DNA of 64,000 nucleotides from assembly GCF_003202915.1 (NCBI RefSeq), contig NZ_QGLP01000005.1:722721-786720 (forward strand), written 5' to 3'. Position numbers and translations under genes: made by a program. The DNA is from Gilliamella apicola (GTDB lineage: Bacteria > Pseudomonadota > Gammaproteobacteria > Enterobacterales > Orbaceae). Shown one piece after another: positions 49,054 to 57,231 of the stretch (the stretch's first letter is position 1; the number at the start of each line of letters is the position of its first letter). Under the pieces are notes generated by a model. It was not told where the DNA came from and did no database searches. It worked only from the letters and a program-made list of their open reading frames with translations.

Positions 49054-50508
49054 CTAAGGATAGACGCAAACCCCGTGAAAGCTTCCGTTATTCACCGAAA
49101 ACTTCGACACTTGACCTGTATGCGCTACAACGCGCAAATTCGTTGGATCACTCGCCCAATAGTAATAGTTGACGAAGTTGCCACTCTTGTAAGAAGCGGG
49201 AGTGGGCCACTCTGAGAAGAACCCGGCTCCAATGGTACGCTGAAGATGATTGCCCAATGATGAAGGTGTAGCACCTAAATTATTATAATTAGCATTAGTT
49301 AAATCTTTAATCGTAGACAAACGGTAACCAATATTAGTACACCAAGATGACATACTAGCATAAGTGTACATTCTATTACCGCGATTTACGAACCAATGCT
49401 TTAACACAAAACCATACTTAAGGACTTCATTATTATTACTGTCAAGACCGACTAACTCAATTACCTGAGGCAAAGATGGTTTATCTATATTACCCGGGTT
49501 ATCTAAACTCCATTGCGAGTCTTTTGCGACTGGACCAGTTAATGTGATCCGAACATTATCCCGTTTTGAATTGGTCATCGTTACCTTAATATCACCATTA
49601 GCTGAAATCGCCTTCCACGTTAAAGGCTGAGCTACACCGCCTATATTTAAATCAAAATATAAATTATTAGCTCCCGTTGTAGGGAAATTTAAACCGTAAG
49701 ACGATGGCGTAACTGACTGGGGAAGAAAACCATAACCAGGGTCCCATATGGAAGCTGGACCTGCATATTTACCTTTTGAAAAATTAGCACCCATGATAGG
49801 TCTAACAAAACAAATCTCTGGTACTGGCTTAGGATTAATATAATAAGTGACATTACTCGCACTAAAACGACTTTCATTAGGCACACCATAACGTGTTTTT
49901 AATGAACCACTAGTAGTAGATAAGGTTAATTGATAAGGTGCTTTACATATCTCTAACTTCGTGTTGCGAGCAACTGGCTGATTATCTCTATCAACAATGG
50001 ATAAGCTTAAACTACCGGTAGCAGTAATACCATCAATCCCTTGACCATCACCATCATCATCCCCCCAATAATTATAAGGAGGACCAATAAGTGAACTTAA
50101 TGCAATAGAATCTGTGTTCGTTGGCACTAACATATCAATATCCGCAAAACTCTGACCAGCAACAGGTAAAACGATAGGATTGTTTTTTGAATTAGGGGAT
50201 GAGGGAGTAAATGAGCTACCATCAGAAAGGGATATATTGAGCAAACCTTTGGTGTTTTTCGCTTGGGTACGACCTCCATCGAAGGTTAAATAAGGCGCAT
50301 TGCCATTAATTATATTCATAGTTTTAGAGGTTAAAGCAAGGCTAGAATAGGAAGTTATTAACAATAAACCGAACAATAATCCTAAAAAGATCTGCTGGAA
50401 TAAAACGCAACGATCTAATGATCGCGATAAAACTCGCACGATTCCGCAAAATTTTAATAAAAAATAAATTGGAGTGAAAAATAAAGGTTGGGAACTTAAC
50501 TTAGCCAA
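49054..50508 (-). CDS. Secreted adhesin-like protein, copy 1 (InvE adhesion-domain type)
   Basis: A 484-aa protein from a TTG at 50508. A hydrophobic stretch (FLGLLFGLLLITSYSSLALT, near residues 40-60) should act as a signal peptide. The mature part has repeated beta-rich segments (APYLTFDGGRTQAKN, YWGDDDGDGQGIDGITATGS). It ends in a lectin-like domain with SSWCTNIGYRL, IKDLTNANYNNLG, RTIGAGFFSEW, YYYWAS and a terminal GVCVYP. This resembles the invasin-E/DUF823 adhesion domain, recalled from family knowledge. No credible start or ribosome-binding site precedes the TTG. The same frame stays open to a stop at 50539-50541 and reads TWTTYNL, homologous to copies 2 and 3. A conserved ATG at 50557 is out of frame with it. 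Confidence 0.7.
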   Translation of the reverse strand: MAKLSSQPLFFTPIYFLLKFCGIVRVLSRSLDRCVLFQQIFLGLLFGLLLITSYSSLALTSKTMNIINGNAPYLTFDGGRTQAKNTKGLLNISLSDGSSFTPSSPNSKNNPIVLPVAGQSFADIDMLVPTNTDSIALSSLIGPPYNYWGDDDGDGQGIDGITATGSLSLSIVDRDNQPVARNTKLEICKAPYQLTLSTTSGSLKTRYGVPNESRFSASNVTYYINPKPVPEICFVRPIMGANFSKGKYAGPASIWDPGYGFLPQSVTPSSYGLNFPTTGANNLYFDLNIGGVAQPLTWKAISANGDIKVTMTNSKRDNVRITLTGPVAKDSQWSLDNPGNIDKPSLPQVIELVGLDSNNNEVLKYGFVLKHWFVNRGNRMYTYASMSSWCTNIGYRLSTIKDLTNANYNNLGATPSSLGNHLQRTIGAGFFSEWPTPASYKSGNFVNYYYWASDPTNLRVVAHTGQVSKFSVNNGSFHGVCVYP

Positions 50509-51207
50509 AATTAAATTATAGGTTGTCCATGTTAGGTATTAGAATGATATGATCCATTTCGACGATCCTGTCAAATAACTTTATGTTTAATTTACATTTT
50601 ATGACTTTGGGCGGCTAAACTATAGCCACTAACCTCTTTTAAAATATTAGGATAGTATAAAGATGTAAAAAAATCCCCGCAACCTATTTTCTTTGTCTAT
50701 TTGTTAACTTTCGTAAAGAGGATCACTAAAGGCGCTAAAATCGCATCGCCTAAAAGTTATTTTAACTAAAGAATACACTCGTTACCTATCCTTATAAACT
50801 TAAGCGTATTGACGATAAAAAGTTTTGTTTTAGGTAAAAATAGTCGTTTTATACATTTATACTCGATATTTTAAATTTTCATATCGGATTTTGAACTGTA
50901 AAAAATGATTCCTAAACCTTTTAAGTGTTTTGTTTAATTATTAGTCTCAATGCAGTTTTAATAATTTAATATACAAAATGATAAACTTTGCCCAAAAAAC
51001 CACTTCCCTCGCCTATTGTTACCCCCAAAAAAACATACCTCAAACATATCCGCCCAATTAGAGCGGATGGTTCATGCTAACGCTTGAAAAGCGTTTTTTA
51101 TCGTCCACTTCGTTAATCCATTGTCTTTTAGAAGCAATTATTCTATAGCTAACTAACTCTATTTTTCCTATCCACAGCAACATTACCCTAGGACTAAGAA
51201 ATAAGCG
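50509..51207. repeat. Leader and spacer block of array copy 1
   Basis: A 699-bp non-coding region nearly identical to 52609-53290. It holds the conserved translation-start region (AGGAT then ATG at 50557), an imperfect GCGGCTA/TAGCCAC inverted repeat near 50611, AT-rich spacer, and the 3' flank of copy 2. I see no other gene. Confidence 0.7.
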
Positions 51208-52608
51208 CTAAGGATAGACGCAAACTCCGTAGCTTTGAGATCCCAGATTCTGCACTTCACCTGTATGCGCTACAACGATAAAATTCGTTGGATCACTTGT
51301 CCAATAGTAATAGTTGATAAAGTTGGCTCCCTCGTAAGAAGCGGGAATGGGCCACTCTGAGAAGAACCCGGCTCCAATGGTACGCTGAAAATGATTGCCC
51401 GATGACGAAGGTGTAGCACCTAAATTATTATAATTAGCATTAGTTAAATCTTTAATTTTAGACAAACGATAACCAATATTAGTACACCAAGATGACATAC
51501 TAGCATAAGTGTACACTCTATTACCGCGATTTACGAACCAATGCTTTAACACAAAACCATACTTAAGGACTTCATTATTATTACTGTCAAGACCGACTAA
51601 CTCAATTACCTGAGGCAAAGATGGTTTATCTATATTACCCGGGTTATCTAAACTCCATTGCGAGTCTTTTGCGACTGGACCAGTTAATGTGATCCGAACA
51701 CTATCCCGTTTTGAATTGGTCATCGTTACCTTAATATCACCATTAGCTGAAACCGCCTTCCACATTAAAGGCTGAGCTACACCACCTATATCTAAATCAA
51801 AATATAAATTATTAGCTCCCGTTGTAGGGAAATTTAAACCATAAGACGATGGCGTAACTGACTGGGGAAGAAAACCATTACGAGGGTCCCATATGGAAGC
51901 TGGACCTGCATATTTACCTTTTGAAAAATTAGCACTCATGATAGGTCTAACAAAACAAATCTCTGGTACTGACTTAGGATTAATATAATAAGTGACATTA
52001 CTCGCACTAAAACGACTTTCATTAGGCACACCATAACGTGTTTTTAATGAACCACTAGTATTAGATAAGGTTAATTGATAAGGTCCTTTACATATCTCTA
52101 ACTTCGTGTTGCGAGCAACTGGCTGATTATCTCTATCAACAATGGATAAGCTTAAACTACCGGTAGCAGTAATACCATCAATCCCTTGACCATCACCATC
52201 ATCATCCCCCCAATAATTATAAGGAGGACCAATAAGTGAACTTAATGCAATAGAATCTGTGTTCGTTGGTACCAACATATCGATATCCGCAAAACTCTGA
52301 CCAGCAACAGGTAAAACGATAGGATTGTTTTTTGAATTAGGGGATGAGGGAGTAAATGAGCTACCATCAGAAAGAGATATCTCGAGCAGACCATTGGTGT
52401 TTTTCGCTTGGGTACGACCTCCATCGAAGGTTAAATAAGGCGCATTGCCATTAATTATATTCATAGTTTTAGAGGTTAAGGCAAGGCTAGAATAGGAAGT
52501 TATTAACAACAAACAAAAAATTGATCTTAAAAGGATTCGCCGGGAAAAAAGGAAGCGATATAAAAATCGCCGCGCAAAAAATTGCAAAATTCCGTGCAAT
52601 TTCGACAA
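51208..52608 (-). CDS. Secreted adhesin-like protein, copy 2
   Basis: A 466-aa protein from a TTG at 52608. From LLLITSYSSLALT onward it is almost identical to copy 1, but the leader before that (FFARRFLYRFLFSRRILLRS) matches copy 3, so the gene is a mosaic. The last ~45 residues (ASYEGANFINYYYWTSDPTN through SQSYGVCVYP) differ most from copy 1, at the likely binding tip. The frame is open upstream of the TTG to a stop at 52696-52698 and encodes AKLSxQLLFFALIYLL-like sequence conserved in all copies. The true start is therefore probably the ATG at 52711, now out of frame because of the repeat at 52680-52693. Confidence 0.7.
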   Translation of the reverse strand: MSKLHGILQFFARRFLYRFLFSRRILLRSIFCLLLITSYSSLALTSKTMNIINGNAPYLTFDGGRTQAKNTNGLLEISLSDGSSFTPSSPNSKNNPIVLPVAGQSFADIDMLVPTNTDSIALSSLIGPPYNYWGDDDGDGQGIDGITATGSLSLSIVDRDNQPVARNTKLEICKGPYQLTLSNTSGSLKTRYGVPNESRFSASNVTYYINPKSVPEICFVRPIMSANFSKGKYAGPASIWDPRNGFLPQSVTPSSYGLNFPTTGANNLYFDLDIGGVAQPLMWKAVSANGDIKVTMTNSKRDSVRITLTGPVAKDSQWSLDNPGNIDKPSLPQVIELVGLDSNNNEVLKYGFVLKHWFVNRGNRVYTYASMSSWCTNIGYRLSKIKDLTNANYNNLGATPSSSGNHFQRTIGAGFFSEWPIPASYEGANFINYYYWTSDPTNFIVVAHTGEVQNLGSQSYGVCVYP

Positions 52609-53290
52609 AAGATAGATTAGAGCAAAAAATAAAAGTTGGACGCTTAACTTAGCCGAATTTAAATTATAGGTTGTCCAGGTTGGGTGTTGGGTGTTTTAAA
52701 TTATAATCCATTTCGACGATCCTGTCAAATAACTTTATGTTTAATTTACATTTTATGACTCTGGGCGACTAAACTATAGCCTCTAACTTCCTTTAAAATA
52801 TTAGAATAGTATAAAGATGTAAAAAATCCCCGCAACCTATTTTCTTCGTCTATTTGTTAACTTTCGTAAAGAGGATCACTAAAGGCGCTAAAATCGCATC
52901 GCCTAAAAGTTATTCTAACTAAAAAATACACTCTCTACCTATCCTTATAAACTTAAGCGTATTGACGATAAAAAGTTTTGTTTTAGGTAAAAATAGTCGT
53001 TTTATACATTTATACTCGATATTCTGAATTTTTATATCGGATTTTGAAATGTAAAAAATGTTTCCTAAACCTTTTAAGTGTTTTGTTTAATTATTAGTCT
53101 CAATGCAGTTTTAATAATTTAATATACAAAATGATAAACTTTGCCCCAAAAAACACTTCCCTCACCTATTGTTACCCCCAAAAAACATACCTCAAAAATA
53201 GATCCGCCCAATTAGAGCGGATGGTTCATGCTAACGTTTGAAAATCGCTTTTTATCGCCCACTTCGTTAAACCATCGTTTTTTTAAAGGC
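52609..53290. repeat. Leader and spacer block of array copy 2
   Basis: A near copy of 50509-51207 up to the IS insertion. It contains the two-unit heptamer repeat, the ATG at 52711 with an AGGAT ribosome-binding site, a degenerate GCGACTA/TAGCCTC inverted repeat and an AT-rich spacer. The block resumes at 54516 beyond the IS. Confidence 0.7.
52680..52693 (-). repeat. Heptanucleotide repeat TTGGGTG x2 in the leader of copy 2
   Basis: Two perfect 7-bp units (CACCCAA on the coding strand) lie between the ATG at 52711 and the long frame. ATG and frame are offset by 103 nt (1 mod 3). Loss of one unit or gain of two would join them in frame. Confidence 0.85.
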
Positions 53291-53308
53291 TGGAATGTCC
53301 ACCCTTTT

Positions 53309-54152
53309 TCATACAACAAAATTAAGGGGTAACTGTTTATTAAATGCCATCGGCGTCAAATAACCTAATGATGAATGCAGCCGATTGTTGTTGTACCAAT
53401 ATGCATAAGCAGAAAAACGTTGTCGTAGTTCATTAGTATTGGTGAATATCTCATTTTTGACAAATTCAGTTTTAATTGTCTTAAAAGTCGCTTCAGCAAC
53501 GGCATTATCGTAAGGACATCCTTTATGGCTCAATGAGCGAGTGATAGCAAATACCTCAAAACAACTATCGAGTAATTGATTATCAAACTCTTTTCCTCGG
53601 TCTAAATGAAATAGTGCGATTGAGGATAATGGTGCTTTAATTTGGCTTAATGCTTGCATAACAAGCTCTGCTGTTTTGTGTTGTCCAACACTGAATCCGG
53701 CTATCTTTCGTGCTGAGAGTTCGAGTAATACACACAGATAATTCCATTTTTGCCCCACTTTTATATAAGTCAAATCAGCGACAATAACATTTGCTTTTAT
53801 GTCCACTGTAAAATTTTGCTGTAATATGATTGGCAATCAAAACTGAATTAACTTCTTTAGAATGGTTTTTATAACGTTTTACGGTATATTTTGATTTCAA
53901 TGATAATGCTTTCATGACTTTAGCCACATAACGTCGCGATACGATTATACCTTGATTTGACAACACTTTTCGTATCCGTCTCGTACCATAAGATTGATAA
54001 CTACGATTAAAAATAGCTTGAATCTCTTGTGCATACTTTAAAACTTTTTTCTCAAGGCGCGTTTTGCACTGATAATAAAAGTAATGCCTTGATACACCTA
54101 AACATCGACACAACCAACTCAATGAATGGCGATGTCGATTTGATTGTATCAC
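53309..54152 (-). pseudogene. IS3-family transposase OrfB, frameshifted
   Basis: The first part (54152-53775) carries the N-terminal HTH_21-type region: WLCRCLGVSRHYFYY, SYGTRRIRKVL, VSRRYVAKVMKAL. The second part (53836-53309), in another frame, carries the DDE integrase core: VADLTYIKVGQKW, FHLDRGKEFDN, then CPYDNAVAEATFKTIKTE and HSSLGYLTPMAF. The frames cross near 53820 between ANHI and LQQNFTVDIKAN, so one base appears to be missing. The Asp-Asp-Glu residues are all present, so inactivation is recent. A sequencing error in the AT-rich stretch is possible. Confidence 0.82.
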
Positions 54153-54445
54153 TGCGATTTTCGTGCCATTATCAGTGCAGCTTGCTTTAGGATATCTTTT
54201 TCCATCAATAACCTTTTATTCTCCTTGCGCAGGGCGAGTAACTCATTATCTTCAGTACTTCGATTATCTTTAGTTTTGAATGAACCTGTTGTGGAGTATT
54301 GTGTTAGCCATCTATCTAATGCTGATGGCGTTAACTCATACTGTAAAACTAATTCACTGCGAGTTTTACCTTGTTGATAGAGCGTTACCATCTGCTGTTT
54401 AAAATCATCTGTATAGGTTCGTCTTTCTCGTCGTTTTATTTTCAT
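54149..54445 (-). CDS. IS3-family transposase OrfA
   Basis: A 98-aa DNA-binding subunit. The helix-turn-helix RRTYTDDFKQQMVTLYQQGKTRSELVLQYELTPSALDRWL is followed by a leucine-zipper coiled coil (NELLALRKENKRLLMEKDILKQAALIM). AAGGAA precedes the ATG. The end overlaps the orfB frame at CGAAAATCG (near 54155-54163), where a -1 slip on A-AAA would fuse OrfA to OrfB, as usual in the family. Confidence 0.9.
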   Translation of the reverse strand: MKIKRRERRTYTDDFKQQMVTLYQQGKTRSELVLQYELTPSALDRWLTQYSTTGSFKTKDNRSTEDNELLALRKENKRLLMEKDILKQAALIMARKSQ

Positions 54446-54590
54446 CGTAATTTCCTTTTTTAGAGTAGTTTATCTTATCCCTTAAAAAGTTGTACGAATT
54501 AGTGTAGCCTATCCAGGCAATTATTCTATAGATAACTAACTCTATTTTTCCTATCCTCGATTCCTTTACCCTAGGACTAAGAAATAAACG

Positions 54591-55997
54591 TTAAGGATAG
54601 GCACAAACCATGCTGAAGTCGAAGACGCCGGAATTTCTTTCACCCACCCTACCATTCCAATGAACGGTATACTGTTGACCATTTGTTACTGTATAATAAT
54701 AACCATATTCGACAAAGCCAGTATCACTGTATTTGGCGAGGGCGCCCCATTCCGTGAAGAACCCTGCACCAATATGACGCTGGAGCTGATTAACGGATGA
54801 AGATGGTGTGGCGCCCAAATTGTTAAAATTAGCATTAGTTAAATCCTTAATCTCAGGCATCCGGTAACCAATACTATTACACAAAGATGGTATTTTAGAA
54901 TAATTGTACCTTGTAGTACCTCCATTCACGAACCATTGCTTTAACACAAAACCATACTTGAGGACTTCATTATTATTTTCGTCACGACCTACTAATTCAA
55001 ATACCTGAGGCAAAGAAGGTTTAGGAATATTTACTGGGTTATCTAAACTCCATTGTGATTCTTTCACGGATGGGCCAGTTAATGTGACTCGAACCCCCCT
55101 CCTTGTTGAATTGGTCATCGTCGCCTTAATAACACCATTTGCTGAAATCGCCTCCCACTTTAAAGGGTAAAGAGCACCACTTATATCTAAATCAAAATAA
55201 AAATTATTAGCACCCGTTGTAGGAAAATTTAATTCATAAGAGGACGGCGTAAATGACTGCGGAAAAAAACCATTAAAACGATCCCACATGGGAGAACCTT
55301 CATATACAGTTGACTTAAAAAACATATCAGGTCTAACATAACAAACCTCAGCCTTTGTCTTAGGATTAATATAATAAATTGCAACACTCTTACGAAAACC
55401 ACTTTCATTAGGCACACCATAACGTGTTTTTAATGAACCTTCACTATTAGATAATGTTAATTTATAAGGTGCTTTACAGGGCTCTAGCACCGTGTTGCGA
55501 GTAACTGCTTGACCATTTCTATCAACAATGGATAAATTTAAACTGCCAGTAGCGGAGATACCATTAATACCCTGACCATCACCATCATCATCACCCCAAA
55601 AATTAAAAGGTGGGCCAATAATTAAACTTAAGTCAATAGAATCAGTGTTTGTTGGTATTAACATATTGATATCCGCAAAACTCTGACCAACTTCAGGTAA
55701 CGTAAGAGGATCGTCTAAACTTGAACTATTGGTTTCGGGGGTAAATTTATCTCCATTAGAAAAGGATATCTCAAGCAGACCTTTAGTGTTTTTCGCTTGA
55801 GTACGACCACCGTCGAAGGTCAAATATGGCGCTCGGCCATTAATGACACTTGAAGTGCTTGCCGTTAACGCATGACTTGAATAGGTAGTTATTAACAACA
55901 AACAAAAAATTGATCTTAAAAGGATTTGCCGGGAAAAAAGGGAGCGATATAAAAATCGCCGCGCAAAAAATTGCAAAATTCCGTGCAATTTCGACAA
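54591..55997 (-). CDS. Secreted adhesin-like protein, copy 3
   Basis: A 468-aa protein from a TTG at 55997, more diverged from copies 1 and 2 in the mature part (APYLTFDGGRTQAKNTKGLLEIS, FWGDDDGDGQGINGISATGS) but with the same leader as copy 2. The C-terminal lectin-like domain has IPSLCNSIGYRMPEIKDLTNANFNN, RHIGAGFFTEWGALAKY and ends SMVCAYP. The frame is open upstream from a stop at 56097-56099 and encodes TWTTYNLNSAKLSAQLLFFA, homologous in all three copies, so the called TTG is internal. The ATG at 56107 with AGGA at 56116-56119 is the likely start but is 2 nt out of frame with three heptamers. Four units would restore it. Confidence 0.7.
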   Translation of the reverse strand: MSKLHGILQFFARRFLYRSLFSRQILLRSIFCLLLITTYSSHALTASTSSVINGRAPYLTFDGGRTQAKNTKGLLEISFSNGDKFTPETNSSSLDDPLTLPEVGQSFADINMLIPTNTDSIDLSLIIGPPFNFWGDDDGDGQGINGISATGSLNLSIVDRNGQAVTRNTVLEPCKAPYKLTLSNSEGSLKTRYGVPNESGFRKSVAIYYINPKTKAEVCYVRPDMFFKSTVYEGSPMWDRFNGFFPQSFTPSSYELNFPTTGANNFYFDLDISGALYPLKWEAISANGVIKATMTNSTRRGVRVTLTGPSVKESQWSLDNPVNIPKPSLPQVFELVGRDENNNEVLKYGFVLKQWFVNGGTTRYNYSKIPSLCNSIGYRMPEIKDLTNANFNNLGATPSSSVNQLQRHIGAGFFTEWGALAKYSDTGFVEYGYYYTVTNGQQYTVHWNGRVGERNSGVFDFSMVCAYP

Positions 55998-56068
55998 AAG
56001 ATAGATTAGAGCAAAAAATAAAAGTTGGGCGCTTAACTTAGCCGAATTTAAATTATAGGTTGTCCAGG

Positions 56069-56089
56069 TTGGGTGTTGGGTGTTGGGTG
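56069..56089 (-). repeat. Heptanucleotide repeat TTGGGTG x3 in the leader of copy 3
   Basis: Three perfect 7-bp units (CACCCAA on the coding strand) lie 18 nt inside the ATG at 56107. The unit length is not a multiple of three, so each gain or loss changes the downstream frame. Copy 2 has two units and copy 1 a degenerate version. Confidence 0.9.
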
Positions 56090-56104
56090 TTTTAAATTAT
56101 AATT

Positions 56105-56119
56105 CATTTCGACGATCCT
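56105..56119 (-). promoter_or_regulatory. Conserved translation start region of the adhesin array
   Basis: AGGA, 8 nt, then ATG. The same arrangement (GACAGGATCGTCGAAATG) is kept in front of all three copies, while the region between ATG and gene varies. This supports these ATGs, not the downstream TTGs, as the original starts. Confidence 0.7.
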
Positions 56120-56580
56120 GTCAAATAACTTTATGTTTAATTTACATTTTATGACTTTGGGCGGCTAAACTATAGCCGCTAACCTCTTTTAAAATATTAG
56201 GATAGTATAAAGATGTAAAAAAATCCCCGCAACCTATTTTCTTCGTCTATTTGTTAACTTTCGTAAAGGACTAATTAACAGATGTAATAAACCATATGCT
56301 TTTTTTGCTTATGCTATTGCAAAAGAGACATCGACTTTTTGAGATGATGCTATTGAGGATATTTAAGAAACGGAATTTTTACTTGATTTTGTTAAAGTCA
56401 ATTTATCCATATATAGAGATATAGCGTGATATCTATTTGAATATCATACTTGTTCAAAAAGCAATTATATATTGATTTAGTTTAGATATTAGTGAGTTTG
56501 CTAAATTTATTTGCTTAGCATTGAAAGAATACAAAACCCTCATACGAGGGTTTTATTATTATTTTATTAGATGTTAGTTT
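56120..56580. other. Upstream region of array copy 3 and end of the repeat
   Basis: Bases up to about 56270 match the other leader blocks and include the best version of the inverted repeat GCGGCTA-N5-TAGCCGC (56161-56179). Beyond that is unique AT-rich DNA with no convincing gene. A short frame from 56297 has no support. The hairpin AAAACCCTC-ATAC-GAGGGTTTT at 56533-56554 probably terminates the lipoprotein gene on the minus strand. Confidence 0.6.
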
Positions 56581-57231
56581 TTATTTTTCTAGCTTCATTC
56601 TATTATCTAAATCTTCATAAATGATTGATACACCTTTATCAAATGCAGATGATACTGAGACATCGGATAATTTAAATGTATTCTCTTTTCCTGCTAATAA
56701 TGTGTAAGTCGATATGGTTACTGGTTTGTCATTTAGGTAAACTGAATGTGCAACAATTTCAACATTTGAGCTAGTATCATTTTTTAATTTTAACGTCACA
56801 GATGATTGTATTTTAGACATACCGGTCTTGCTAGCTTTATCGATTTTAGTTTTTAAGCTTGGAGACATTTTTATCACTAAGCCACCACCAAAATCAGCAT
56901 TAGCTAATTGGATATCACCGGTAAACTCTTTTCCTCCGACAGTTATAGGAATTTCAAATAATGCTTTTGAGTCCATATTCTCTCTATAACATTCAACATA
57001 TTTGGCATCACTAAATACGTCGGTAATCCCTTTTTTCGCTTCAATTAAGCTAGATGATTCATTGCGAGAATCTTTATAATCAGTACAAGAGGTTACTTCA
57101 ACAATTAATTTTGATTGGATGGTTTTCGCTGTATCACTATTTATGTCGCTTAAATTAACAGTTGGGGCTAGTTCTACTTTACAACCGGATAATAAAACGA
57201 CTGACATTAGCGAAATGAGTAGCTTTTTCAT
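56581..57231 (-). CDS. Predicted lipoprotein of unknown function
   Basis: A 216-aa protein with a clear lipoprotein signal (MKKLLISLMSVVLLSGCKVE, Cys at residue 17). The mature part has two Cys pairs' worth of residues near CTDYKDS and YVECYREN that could form a disulphide, and a beta-rich body (SSVTLKLKNDTSSNVEIVAHSVYLNDK). No enzyme motif is seen and I do not recognise the family with confidence. It is monocistronic, divergent from the Gfo/Idh/MocA gene, and sits next to the adhesin array, so a surface role is possible. Confidence 0.75.
   Translation of the reverse strand: MKKLLISLMSVVLLSGCKVELAPTVNLSDINSDTAKTIQSKLIVEVTSCTDYKDSRNESSSLIEAKKGITDVFSDAKYVECYRENMDSKALFEIPITVGGKEFTGDIQLANADFGGGLVIKMSPSLKTKIDKASKTGMSKIQSSVTLKLKNDTSSNVEIVAHSVYLNDKPVTISTYTLLAGKENTFKLSDVSVSSAFDKGVSIIYEDLDNRMKLEK

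Larger units (their letters stand above)
53291..54515 (-). mobile_element. IS3-family insertion sequence, 1225 bp, with 3-bp GGC target duplication
   Basis: Comparison with the uninterrupted spacer of array copy 1/2 fixes the ends. The left flank ends in TTTTAAAGGC and the right flank starts GGCAATTATTC, so GGC (53288-53290 and 54516-54518) is duplicated. Terminal inverted repeats begin TGGA at both ends and match at 19 of the first 27 positions, including a shared TACAAC. It encodes orfA and a broken orfB, transcribed on the minus strand. Confidence 0.9.
48885..56280 (-). repeat. Tandem array of three adhesin-like genes with shared flanks (period about 2.155 kb)
   Basis: Gene, upstream leader and spacer recur three times. 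The stop-to-stop distance is 2154 bp between copies 1 and 2. Between copies 2 and 3 it is 3383 bp, which becomes 2155 bp after removing the IS element and its 3-bp duplication. Shared spacer landmarks are the ATCCGC/GCGGAT hairpin (51048-51068 and near 53205-53225) and the block ending CTAAGGATAG at each gene end. Upstream of copy 3 the similarity stops near 56270. Confidence 0.9.

Noticed and set aside
50509-53290. CRISPR-like or phage-like repeat array
   Set aside because: The repeats are whole 2.1-kb gene-plus-spacer units, not short repeats with unique spacers, and no cas or phage genes are present.
56297-56419. Short frame upstream of adhesin copy 3
   Set aside because: About 40 codons, no ribosome-binding site, no recognisable motif, in AT-rich unique sequence.
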